NCBI RefSeq assembly: GCF_035046485.1
Contig: NW_026917332.1
Coordinates: forward strand, 37,942-101,941
Direction of reading: 5' to 3'
DNA: 64,000 nucleotides
DNA from: Aedes albopictus
Taxonomy: Eukaryota > Arthropoda > Insecta > Diptera > Culicidae
Within the stretch, counting starts at the first letter, position 1. Every line of letters begins with the position of its first letter. Shown piece after piece: positions 37,091 to 47,562 of the stretch. The translations under genes and the position numbers were made by a program. Below the pieces are notes generated by a model, which was not told the DNA's origin, ran no database searches, and saw nothing but the letters and a program-made list of their open reading frames with translations.

Positions 37091-37848
37091 CGAAGAATGA
37101 CGTTTGATTTCCTTCAAGAGTGATAACATCCATCTGTTGCTGTTTCAACCTCCCACACAATTCAATTTTTACCCATTTCCATGCACTCAAGGATTCCGCA
37201 ACTTCGAATCCATCCATCCATCCATCCGACCAGGACGAGTAATCGTAATTACATTTTGATTGATTTAATAGCTTTCCCCCTAAGGGGGCGAGAGTGGGCC
37301 GATCCGAAGGGCGGAAACCTTCTAACCCGCCCAAACGGAATCCAAATGGAAAATCAATCCGTCAATTATCTGTTGCTCACCACCGCACGCGCGTGCTATT
37401 ATGGAGGGAAAATTACTCCGCACTTAGCCACCGCTGTGGCGTAACCCGACCCGTCTTGACTCAACCCCTCCTCAGCTCCCAAGTTCCAAAGGTATATGGG
37501 TAAGCTGTAAATTATCCTTTCAGCTCCTTGTTTTCCCAGCGAAGCGCCCTCTCGGCATAAAAGCCATCGATCCGGAAGAAGAAAAAGAAGGCGGAAAGGC
37601 AGCCATGTGATGCGATACGATGGCGGTGCGGAGCGAGTAAGCTTCGAACGAATCAATTATTCAGAAAATCGCGTCACTTGCCAGCCATGGTTGGCTGGTA
37701 AAATTCGTTCGACGAATTCGTTAGGCGTTTTTTTTGCTTTGCCCTAATGATAGCCTACCGGAGAAGCAATCCGAGCGGAAGGGGATACAAATTTTGAGGG
37801 GCTCTGAAAAAAAAACTTTGGAGACTTCGATATGAGGTAGCTTTACAC
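37091..37848. other. Spacer between arrays H and I
   Basis: Contains a CATCCATCCATCCATCC run at about 37208-37226, palindromic CCCCCTAAGGGGG near 37276, and a candidate micro-exon at 37476-37499. Overlapping 69-87 codon frames show no domain. Confidence 0.5.
37476..37499 (+). CDS. Candidate 24-base micro-exon
   Basis: A pyrimidine-rich tract with a possible branch point (TTGACTCAACCCCTCCTCAG, AG at 37474-37475) precedes 24 bases, followed by GTAAGC. Twenty-four bases keep the reading phase. Joined in phase 2 after the 9966-10084 candidate it would read through as SQVPKVYG into the 50796 candidate. The splice signals are fair, but a segment this short carries little evidence on its own. Confidence 0.15.
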
Positions 37849-37928
37849 AGTCTTCAGAACGTTTTAGAAACGAACCAGCCGAGGGCTGAAAGTCTCTTTA
37901 ATAAAGATAAAAAAAAAAGTCTTCAGAA
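37849..37928 (+). mobile_element. 5'-truncated retroelement tail with 11-bp target duplication
   Basis: The direct repeat AGTCTTCAGAA occurs at 37849-37859 and 37918-37928. Between the copies are 58 bases that end in TTTAATAAAGATAAAAAAAAA, a poly-A-type tail after an AATAAAG signal. This is the hallmark of target-primed insertion of a severely 5'-truncated non-LTR element or a SINE. From memory, and unverified, the stretch CCGAGGGCTGAAAGTCTC resembles 3' ends of mosquito retroelements. The target is the degenerate left edge of array I. No coding sequence is present. Confidence 0.8.
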
Positions 37929-40810
37929 GAGAATCTTAGATATCTGAAGGAATCTTCAAAGGTTTCTGAAAGGAATCTTCAGAGATTTCTGAACAGATTT
38001 TTGAAGAACTTGCCAGGACAATACCAGAAGGAAATTATCAGAGATTATAAATATTTCTGAAGGGAATCTTCCCGAGATTTTCGAAGGGAATCTTTCCGAG
38101 ATTTCCGAAGGGAATCTTCCCGAGATTTCCGAAGGGAACCTTCCGAGATTTCCGAAGGGAATCATCCGAGATTTCCGAAGGGAATCTTCCGAGATTTCCG
38201 AAGGGAATCTTCCCGAGATTTCCGAAGGGAATCTTCCCGAGATTTCCGAAGGGAATCTTCCCGAGATTTCCGAAGGGAATCTTCCCGAGATTTCCGAAGG
38301 GAATCTTCCCGAGATTTCCGAAGGGAATCTTCCCGAGATTTCCGAAGGGAATCTTCCCGAGATTTCCGAAGGGAATCTTCCCGAGATTTCTGAAGGGAAT
38401 CTTCCCGAGATTTCCGAAGGGAATCTTCCCGAGATTTCCGAAGGGAATCTTCCCGAGATTTCCGAAGGGAATCTTCCCGAGATTTCCGAAGGGAATCTTC
38501 CCGAGATTTCCGAAGGGAATCTTCCCGAGATTTCCGAAGGGAATCTTCCCGAGATTTCCGAAGGGAATCTTCCCGAGATTTCCGAAGGGAATCTTCCCGA
38601 GATTTCCGAAGGGAATCTTCCCGAGATTTCCGAAGGGAATCTTCCCGAGATTTCCGAAGGGAATCTTCCCGAGATTTCCGAAGGGAATCTTCCGAGATTT
38701 CCGAAGGGAATCTTCCGAGATTTCCGAAGGGAATCTTCCGAGATTTCCGAAGGGAATCTTCCGAGATTTCCGAAGGGAATCTTCCGAGATTTCCGAAGGG
38801 AATCTTCCGAGATTTCCGAAGGGAATCTTCCGAGATTTCCGAAGGGAATCTTCCGAGATTTCCGAAGGGAATCTTCCGAGATTTCCGAAGGGAATCTTCC
38901 GAGATTTCCGAAGGGAATCTTCCGAGATTTCCGAAGGGAATCTTCCGAGATTTCCGAAGGGAATCTTCCGAGATTTCCGAAGGGAATCTTCCGAGATTTT
39001 CGAAGGGAATCTTCCCGAGATTTCCGAAGGGAATCTTCCCGAGATTTCCGAAGGGAATCTTCCCGAGATTTCCGAAGGGAATCTTCCCGAGATTTCCGAA
39101 GGGAATCTTCCCGAGATTTCCGAAGGGAATCTTCCGAGATTTCCGAAGGGAATCTTCCGAGATTTCCGAAGGGAATCTTCCGAGATTTCCGAAGAGAATC
39201 TTCCGAGATTTCCGAAGGGAATCTTCCGAGATTTCCGAAGGGAATCTTCCGAGATTTCCGAAGGGAATCTTCCGAGATTTCCGAAGGGAATCTTCCGAGA
39301 TTTCCGAAGGGAATCTTCCGAGATTTCCGAAGGGAATCTTCCGAGATTTCCGAAGGGAATCTTCCGAGATTTCCGAAGGGAATCTTCCGAGATTTCCGAA
39401 GGGAATCTTCCCGAGATTTCCGAAGGGAATCTTCCGAGATTTCCGAAGGGAATCTTCCGAGATTTCCGAAGGGAATCTTCCGAGATTTCCGAAGGGAATC
39501 TTCCGAGATTTCCGAAGGGAATCTTCCGAGATTTCCGAAGGGAATCTTCCGAGATTTCCGAAGGGAATCTTCCGAGATTTCCGAAGGGAATCTTCCGAGA
39601 TTTCCGAAGGGAATCTTCCGAGATTTCCGAAGGGAATCTTCCGAGATTTCCGAAGGGAATCTTCCGAGATTTCCGAAGGGAATCTTCCGAGATTTCCGAA
39701 GGGAATCTTCCGAGATTTCCGAAGGGAATCTTCCGAGATTTCCGAAGGGAATCTTCCGAGATTTCCGAAGGGAATCTTCCGAGATTTCCGAAGGGAATCT
39801 TCCGAGATTTCCGAAGGGAATCTTCCGAGATTTCCGAAGGGAATCTTCCGAGATTTCCGAAGGGAATCTTCCGAGATTTCCGAAGGGAATCTTCCGAGAT
39901 TTCCGAAGGGAATCTTCCGAGATTTCCGAAGGGAATCTTCCGAGATTTTCGAAGGGAATCTTCCGAGATTTCCGAAGGGAATCTTCCGAGATTTCCGAAG
40001 GGAATCTTCCGAGATTTCCGAAGGGAATCTTCCGAGATTTCCGAAGGGAATCTTCCGAGATTTCCGAAGGGAATCTTCCGAGATTTCCGAAGGGAATCTT
40101 CCGAGATTTCCGAAGGGAATCTTCCGAGATTTCCGAAGGGAATCTTCCGAGATTTCCGAAGGGAATCTTCCGAGATTTCCGAAGGGAATCTTCCGAGATT
40201 TCCGAAGGGAATCTTCCGAGATTTCCGAAGGGAATCTTCCGAGATTTCCGAAGGGAATCTTCCGAGATTTCCGAAGGGAATCTTCCGAGATTTCCGAAGG
40301 GAATCTTCCGAGATTTCCGAAGGGAATCTTCCGAGATTTCCGAAGGGAATCTTCCGAGATTTCCGAAGGGAATCTTCCGAGATTTCCAAAGGGAATCTTC
40401 CGAGATTTCCGAAGGGAATCTTCCGAGATTTCCGAAGGGAATCTTCCGAGATTTCCGAAGGGAATCTGCCGAGATTTCCGAAGGGAATCTTCCGAGATTT
40501 CCGAAGGGAATCTTCCGAGATTTCCGAAGGGAATCTTCCGAGATTTCCGAAGGGAATCTTCCGAGATTTCCGAAGGGAATCTTCCGAGATTTCCGAAGGG
40601 AATCTTCCGAGATTTCCGAAGGCAATCTTCCGAGATTTCCGAAGGGAATCTTCCCGAGATTTCCGAAGAGAATTTTCAGAGATTTCCGAAGGGAATCTCC
40701 AGAGATTTCCGAAGGGATTCTTCAGAGTTTTCTGAAATGATTCTTCTGAGAGTTTTCAAGTGAATCGTCAGAGATTTCTGAAGGGGATCTTCAGTGATTT
40801 CAGAAAAAAA
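37919..40810 (+). repeat. Diverged 23/24-bp palindromic minisatellite, array I
   Basis: About 125 units with arms GGAATCT and AGATTTCC, loop TCCG and linker GAAG (23 bases). In blocks at about 38190-38690 and 38995-39125 the loop is TCCCG, giving 24-base units. Compared with the other arrays, GGATTCT became GGAATCT and AGAATCC became AGATTTCC, so most pairing between arms is kept. The minus strand has frames of 889 and 783 codons: 23-residue periodicity in 23-base blocks, and the 8-residue repeat FPSEISGR in 24-base blocks. These are not proteins. The edges are decayed. Confidence 0.96.
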
Positions 40811-42279
40811 ATCTCTATGAAAATCCATTGAAGAGCTGTTTATCATTTTCTTCCATTCGGAAGCATGTGACGAGCCACGCCGCTCCGAGCGGTGCCATTA
40901 AGTTATTGCCTTTTGGGGCGCGATTGCTCTGTCCTATATCTGGCGGTCGCGATCTGTCATCGCACCGGGTGCTGAAAATTATACCTCCCCCGAGCCAAAC
41001 AACAGCAGATGGCGCGCAGTCGATAAGAGTGAACGCTTTTAACAAAATGACACCTGTTCACCACGATGGTGACGCCTTCTAGGCTTTACGTGGTGGGTTG
41101 CCTAGCTCGAAGGCGTACAGCGCGGTGTCGATTGGCTTCGTTTAGTCTGTTTCTCGAATTGATGGATTTTGTGTGGAAATGGCTCGAAATGGCAATGTAA
41201 GACTTCAAAAATATCTCGATAGGGAATATAAAAATTAGCCGTGTTCCTAGAATACCCTATATAGTAGCACTATAATACAGCTAATGCAGGCAAAACTTGT
41301 GAACGAAGTATGTTGTTTTCTAGTAAAATTTAAAGTAACTGTTAATTCACCATAAGCGGGAAATTACTCTAACCACAGAAAAACTGTATCATAAATGGTT
41401 AGATTTTAAATTCTTTTCGAACAAACACACGACGTCGTTATTGTTCACATTTGATATCTTATGCATTATATAAGCTGTATAAATACCGTAAACGATACAT
41501 ATAATGGTGATTGACAATAACTCATATCGTCATTCAATGGTTTTCGTATTGTAAATCGCATTTTCGCATAACAATTCACCGCATTTCATTCGCAACGAAC
41601 ATTTCCACTATCCCCGATCCGTACCACGGTGTAAAATGGCACAACAAAAGTAGCTTCGAATAGAGATATCAATCGCCACGGGCCCTCGCCAACAGGGGAG
41701 GCTCCAGCACAGCCAAAGCAATTATGCCGTCCCGTGTGTCGTTGGGTGTCATCATAAATTTCAACCCATAAATATGTAAATTAGAGCATTTGGCGATGAA
41801 TAAATAATGATTGATTTATTGATTTGATAGTGCTAGTGCCGGGTATACTGACGGACACTCGCTGTATCCGATGAGGTGAATAAACCGGAGGTCCGAAGGG
41901 GGTCCCAGAGTATGCAAGAGGGCGGAAACCTGTAGTAACAGCTGAAATGTGTCACATAGTGACACCGCGGTCGCCGTCACCAGCTGGTGGCAGTCGGTGT
42001 TTTGGTGAATTGTATGTAATGTTTTTTCTGCACTGCGATTACCTAAATTGAGGGCTTGCCGAGAGGGAGATAGAGAAATGGGACGTCGAGGTTGAATAAT
42101 TTAAAACGATAGAAGTGATGCGTTGGAAACAAACACTTTACAGCACTCTCTTGGGGGAAAATGACAGCATTTCAATTAGAAATTTTCCACAAAGTTGTGT
42201 GGAAAATTTCATTTTGATATCGACAGTATACTTCTAGAAGTAATTCCAGGCCTTTTAAAGAAATACTCGGGGGTAAGGG
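40811..42279. other. Spacer right of array I
   Basis: The part at 40850-41110 is GC-balanced with overlapping 84- and 76-codon antisense frames and no known domain. The part at 41200-41600 is AT-rich with CCATAA/ATGGTTA motifs; 41620-42000 is GC-balanced. No gene was recognised. Confidence 0.5.
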
Positions 42280-42475
42280 CCTTCAGGATATTTATAGTCA
42301 TCCTTGAAAGATTTTTGTTGGAAAAAGTTTATGAATAGAAGCCTACAAACAACTATTCTTTAAAGAATCTTAAGAAATCCCTTAAAAACCAGACAAAAAT
42401 CCTGAAGAACATTATGGAAATTATCTGTCAGAAAACTTAGGAGGATGCTGCGATAATCTCAGGACAATTTTCCAC
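42280..42475. repeat. Relic of the 23-bp family inside a spacer
   Basis: Pieces such as CTTCAGGATATTT, AAAGAATCTTAAGAAATCCC, AAAATCCTGAAGAACATT and GATGCTGCGATAATCTCAGGA keep arms and linkers at roughly the right spacing but with many changes. It appears to be an array that stopped being homogenised. Confidence 0.45.
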
Positions 42476-43769
42476 CTAATTACATCTTTAAATATCCACG
42501 AGACTGTCCCCAATCCAGTTACCAGGTCTCACTCCATTTCCAACCGCACTTACTTACAATTATACCACGATTTTTCCACCAACACCTCAATTTACTTCCA
42601 CAAACGGTGAGATGCTGGTTTGCCTCCTGGCGTCGTCCTGTTGCTTTCAATTTGCCACCTTTTACGACCATCCGAAGCTCCCTTTATTTCCCCATAGCCC
42701 TGAGGTTATTTCCTGTTCGCGCCAAATCACGCCGTGAAAATTTCGGTTTTCATCATTTTTCCTAATCAGCATCACTCGTCGTGAACCGCCCTTCATAAGC
42801 CAGTTTTCCGAAAGTCAGTGGTTCGCAACATTCGCTACCAGAATTACAGTTACCATTAGAAAATGATAAAGCTTATGGTTTGTTGGAAAACTTCTTAAAA
42901 TTCCAAAACATTCCCGTAATAATAATTAACTTACATGTTGTAGAGTTGAAGTGATATCTACTATTCCAGCTTTAGTCAATCACCATAACCTGTATTGTAA
43001 TGTTATAGTTTTCATAAGATCACATGATAAATGTTATCGTTCAGCATATTTAATGAACATTTTCCTACGGAACATCCAAAAATGCCCAAATTTGAGAACC
43101 ACAGCGAACCATAAGGCCTACCTCGTCCCACGGCATCAGGAATCAATAACCATAAATGTTTTTCCTTTCCTCCTCCTCCACCAGTCAGTATGGCTCATTT
43201 TTCCGAATTTTAATGTTGGTGGCAGTGCAATATTTTCCCATCATCGCAGTCCGGCCATGGTCGTGTGGCCATGGCCATGATTTTACGACGACGACGCTGA
43301 ACCTAGCAATTCAATAACCAAAACCAGGCAAACCAGGCAGGCAGCAACATGGATGGAGCAATGAAAAATGATGTGCCTTGCAACAACGGAGCAAAAAAAA
43401 ACGATATTCGTCGGTAGAAGGGGCAGTGGCAAAATAAAAGTAAACTCTTGTTTAGAACTTTTTTAATAAAAATTTACTTCCAACTCGGCACTTTCCGCTT
43501 GTTCCCGGTCCAACGCTGGCTGTCCCACACACATTTTCATCGTAGGGCAGTGCAGTTTGCGTCAGTTAGCCTCTGTTCCAATGAAGCATCAAGCAGTAGA
43601 AATGAGGATTTGATTTGAACGCGCAGACGACGATAGCCGACCAAAAAAGTGAACGAATACATTTGGCAGTCAATGGAAAAAAGTCATGCGAACCAGAGCA
43701 ATGATGAACACTACCGTTCCATACAGAATGCAGAGTTCATAACCTTATTGCGATAAACATTTAAATATA
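42476..43769. other. Spacer between the two relics
   Basis: Contains AACCATA/TATGGT motifs at about 42845-43150, a GACGACGACG run near 43288 and an unsupported 109-codon frame (42951-43280). A minus-strand donor-like ATTGTAAGTAAG lies near 42555 without a convincing exon. Confidence 0.5.
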
Positions 43770-43925
43770 TGAATCATATCGGTCCTGATGAAAATAACGA
43801 AAGGATTCTTACGAGAATCCTGATAAATTTCTGAAAAGAATACTACAAAAATTCTGACATTATTCAGAGGAATCTTATAAGAATCTTGAAGAGCCTGATG
43901 ATAAACATCAGAGGATTCTGATGCA
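43770..43925. repeat. Relic of the 23-bp family left of array J
   Basis: Five to six mutated units with loops TACG, GATA and GATG (for example GGATTCTTACGAGAATCCTGA). They resemble the loop types of arrays G and N rather than the adjoining array J. Confidence 0.6.
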
Positions 43926-44149
43926 GAGATGTCAGATATACAGATTTATCTGTATTATATTGATTTTTGGCCTTACATACTGACAAGATACAGAGTACAC
44001 AAAAAAATACAGATTTTTAAAACAAATTTCACCAAAAACCATGAAATGTTCGGAAATTGAAGATATTTTCAATAAATTGATTGCAAACTTTATAAAGGTA
44101 AACGTACCAATAGTGGAGCTATAGGTAGCTGCATGTAGTAAAATATATC
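43926..44149. mobile_element. AT-rich fragment with ATACAGAT palindrome, possible MITE remnant
   Basis: ATACAGATTTATCTGTAT at 43938-43955 is a perfect 8-bp inverted repeat with a TT loop. TACAGAT or ACAGA recurs at about 43989 and 44010. The AT-rich stretch sits directly between a relic and array J. No transposase or clear terminal repeats are seen; the call is tentative. Confidence 0.3.
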
Positions 44150-47100
44150 TCAGGATTCTGTTGAGAATCCTTTCAGGATTCTGTTGAGAATCCTTTCAGG
44201 ATTCTGTTGAGAATCCTTTCAGGATTCTGTTGAGAATCCTTTCAGGATTCTGTTGAGAATCCTTTCAGGATTCTGTTGAGAATCCTTTCAGGATTCTGTT
44301 GAGAATCCTTTCAGGATTCTGTTGAGAATCCTTTCAGGATTCTGTTGAGAATCCTTTCAGGATTCTGTTGAGAATCCTTTCAGGATTCTGTTGAGAATCC
44401 TTTCAGGATTCTGTTGAGAATCCTTTCAGGATTCTGTTGAGAATCCTTTCAGGATTCTGTTGAGAATCCTTTCAGGATTCTGTTGAGAATCCTTTCAGGA
44501 TTCTGTTGAGAATCCTTTCAGGATTCTGTTGAGAATCCTTTCAGGATTCTGTTGAGAATCCTTTCAGGATTCTGTTGAGAATCCTTTCAGGATTCTGTTG
44601 AGAATCCTTTCAGGATTCTGTTGAGAATCCTTTCAGGATTCTGTTGAGAATCCTTTCAGGATTCTGTTGAGAATCCTTTCAGGATTCTGTTGAGAATCCT
44701 TTCAGGATTCTGTTGAGAATCCTTTCAGGATTCTGTTGAGAATCCTTTCAGGATTCTGTTGAGAATCCTTTCAGGATTCTGTTGAGAATCCTTTCAGGAT
44801 TCTGTTGAGAATCCTTTCAGGATTCTGTTGAGAATCCTTTCAGGATTCTGTTGAGAATCCTTTCAGGATTCTGTTGAGAATCCTTTCAGGATTCTGTTGA
44901 GAATCCTTTCAGGATTCTGTTGAGAATCCTTTCAGGATTCTGTTGAGAATCCTTTCAGGATTCTGTTGAGAATCCTTCCAGGATTCTGTTGAGAATCCTT
45001 TCAGGATTCTGTTGAGAATCCTTTCAGGATTCTGTTGAGAATCCTTTCAGGATTCTGTTGAGAATCCTTTCAGGATTCTGTTGAGAATCCTTTCAGGATT
45101 CTGTTGAGAATCCTTTCAGGATTCTGTTGAGAATCCTTTCAGGATTCTGTTGAGAATCCTTTCAGGATTCTGTTGAGAATCCTTTCAGGATTCTGTTGAG
45201 AATCCTTTCAGGATTCTGTTGAGAATCCTTTCAGGATTCTGTTGAGAATCCTTTCAGGATTCTGTTGAGAATCCTTTCAGGATTCTGTTGAGAATCCTTT
45301 CAGGATTCTGTTGAGAATCCTTTCAGGATTCTGTTGAGAATCCTTTCAGGATTCTGTTGAGAATCCTTTCAGGATTCTGTTGAGAATCCTTTCAGGATTC
45401 TGTTGAGAATCCTTTCAGGATTCTGTTGAGAATCCTTTCAGGATTCTGTTGAGAATCCTTTCAGGATTCTGTTGAGAATCCTTTCAGGATTCTGTTGAGA
45501 ATCCTTTCAGGATTCTGTTGAGAATCCTTTCAGGATTCTGTTGAGAATCCTTTCAGGATTCTGTTGAGAATCCTTTCAGGATTCTGTTGAGAATCCTTTC
45601 AGGATTCTGTTGAGAATCCTTTCAGGATTCTGTTGAGAATCCTTTCAGGATTCTGTTGAGAATCCTTTCAGGATTCTGTTGAGAATCCTTTCAGGATTCT
45701 GTTGAGAATCCTTTAAGGATTCTGTTGAGAATCCTTTAAGGATTCTGTTGAGAATCCTTTCAGGATTCTGTTGAGAATCCCTTCAGGATTCTGTTGAGAA
45801 TCCTTTCAGGATTCTGTTGAGAATCCTTTCAGGATTCTGTTGAGAATCCTTTCAGGATTCTGTTGAGAATCCTTTCAGGATTCTGTTGAGAATCCTTTCA
45901 GGATTCTGTTGAGAATCCTTTCAGGATTCTGTTGAGAATCCTTTCAGGATTCTGTTGAGAATCCTTTCAGGATTCTGTTGAGAATCCTTTCAGGATTCTG
46001 TTGAGAATCCTTTCAGGATTCTGTTGAGAATCCTTTCAGGATTCTGTTGAGAATCCTTTCAGGATTCTGTTGAGAATCCTTTCAGGATTCTGTTGAGAAT
46101 CCTTTCAGGATTCTGTTGAGAATCCTTTCAGGATTCTGTTGAGAATCCTTTCAGGATTCTGTTGAGAATCCTTTCAGGATTCTGTTGAGAATCCTTTCAG
46201 GATTCTGTTGAGAATCCTTTCAGGATTCTGTTGAGAATCCTTTCAGGATTCTGTTGAGAATCCTTTCAGGATTCTGTTGAGAATCCTTTCAGGATTCTGT
46301 TGAGAATCCTTTCAGGATTCTGTTGAGAATCCTTTCAGGATTCTGTTGAGAATCCTTTCAGGATTCTGTTGAGAATCTTTTCAGGATTCTGTTGAGAATC
46401 TTTTCAGGATTCTGTTGAGAATCTTTTCAGGATTCTGTTGAGAATCTTTTCAGGATTCTGTTGAGAATCCTTTCAGGATTCTGTTGAGAATCCTTTCAGG
46501 ATTCTGTTGAGAATCCTTTCAGGATTCTGTTGAGAATCCTTTCAGGATTCTGTTGAGAATCCTTTCAGGATTCTGTTGAGAATCCTTTCAGGATTCTGTT
46601 GAGAATCCTTTCAGGATTCTGTTGAGAATCCTTTCAGGATTCTGTTGAGAATCCTTTCAGGATTCTGTTGAGAATCCTTTCAGGATTCTGTTGAGAATCC
46701 TTTCAGGATTCTGTTGAGAATCCTTTCAGGATTCTGTTGAGAATCCTTTCAGGATTCTGTTGAGAATCCTTTCAGGATTCTGTTGAGAATCCTTTCAGGA
46801 TTCTGTTGAGAATCCTTTCAGGATTCTGTTGAGAATCCTTTCAGGATTCTGTTGAGAATCCTTTCAGGATTCTGTTGAGAATCCTTTCAGGATTCTGTTG
46901 AGAATCCTTTCAGGATTCTGTTGAGAATCCTTTCAGGATTCTGTTGAGAATCCTTTCAGGATTCTGTTGAGAATCCTTTCAGGATTCTGTTGAGAATCCT
47001 TTCAGGATTCTGTTGAGAATCCTTTCAGGATTCTGTTGAGAATCCTTTCAGGATTCTGTTGAGAATCCTTTCAGGATTCTGTTGAGAATCCTTTCAGGAT

Positions 47101-47562
47101 TCTGTTGAGAATCCTTTCAGGATTCTGTTGAGAATCCTTTCAGGATTCTGTTGAGAATCCTTTCAGGATTCTGTTGAGAATCCTTTCAGGATTCTGTTGA
47201 GAATCCTTTCAGGATTCTGTTGAGAATCCTTTCAGGATTCTGTTGAGAATCCTTTCAGGATTCTGTTGAGAATCCTTTCAGGATTCTGTTGAGAATCCTT
47301 TCAGGATTCTGTTGAGAATCCTTTCAGGATTCTGTTGAGAATCCTTTCAGGATTCTGTTGAGAATCCTTTCAGGATTCTGTTGAGAATCCTTTCAGGATT
47401 CTGTTGAGAATCCTTTCAGGATTCTGTTGAGAATCCTTTCAGGATTCTGTTGAGAATCCTTTCAGGATTCTGTTGAGAATCCTTTCAGGATTCTGTTGAG
47501 AATCCTTTCAGGATTCTGTTGAGAATCCTTTCAGGATTCTGTTGAGAATCCTTTCAGGATCC
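44150..47562 (-). repeat. 23-bp palindromic minisatellite, array J (loop GTTG, linker TTTCA)
   Basis: About 148 units, the most uniform array in the window, with arms GGATTCT and AGAATCC. Changes are few: one TTCCA near 44972, two adjacent units with TTTAA near 45715-45740, one CTTCA near 45780, and four adjacent units with CTTTTC near 46375-46450. GTTGAGAA contains TGA and the reverse of TTTCA also contains TGA, so neither strand has long frames. The left edge is abrupt and the right edge passes into array K. Confidence 0.98.

Noticed and set aside
34194..37334. 813- and 909-codon open frames in array H
   Set aside because: Frames are pure translations of a stop-free 23-bp unit, run antisense to each other, repeat every 23 residues and have no real start context.
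37956..40625. 889-codon minus-strand frame in array I
   Set aside because: Periodic translation of 23/24-bp units (IPFGNLGRFPSEISEDSL type); no domain, no codon bias, no splice or start signal.
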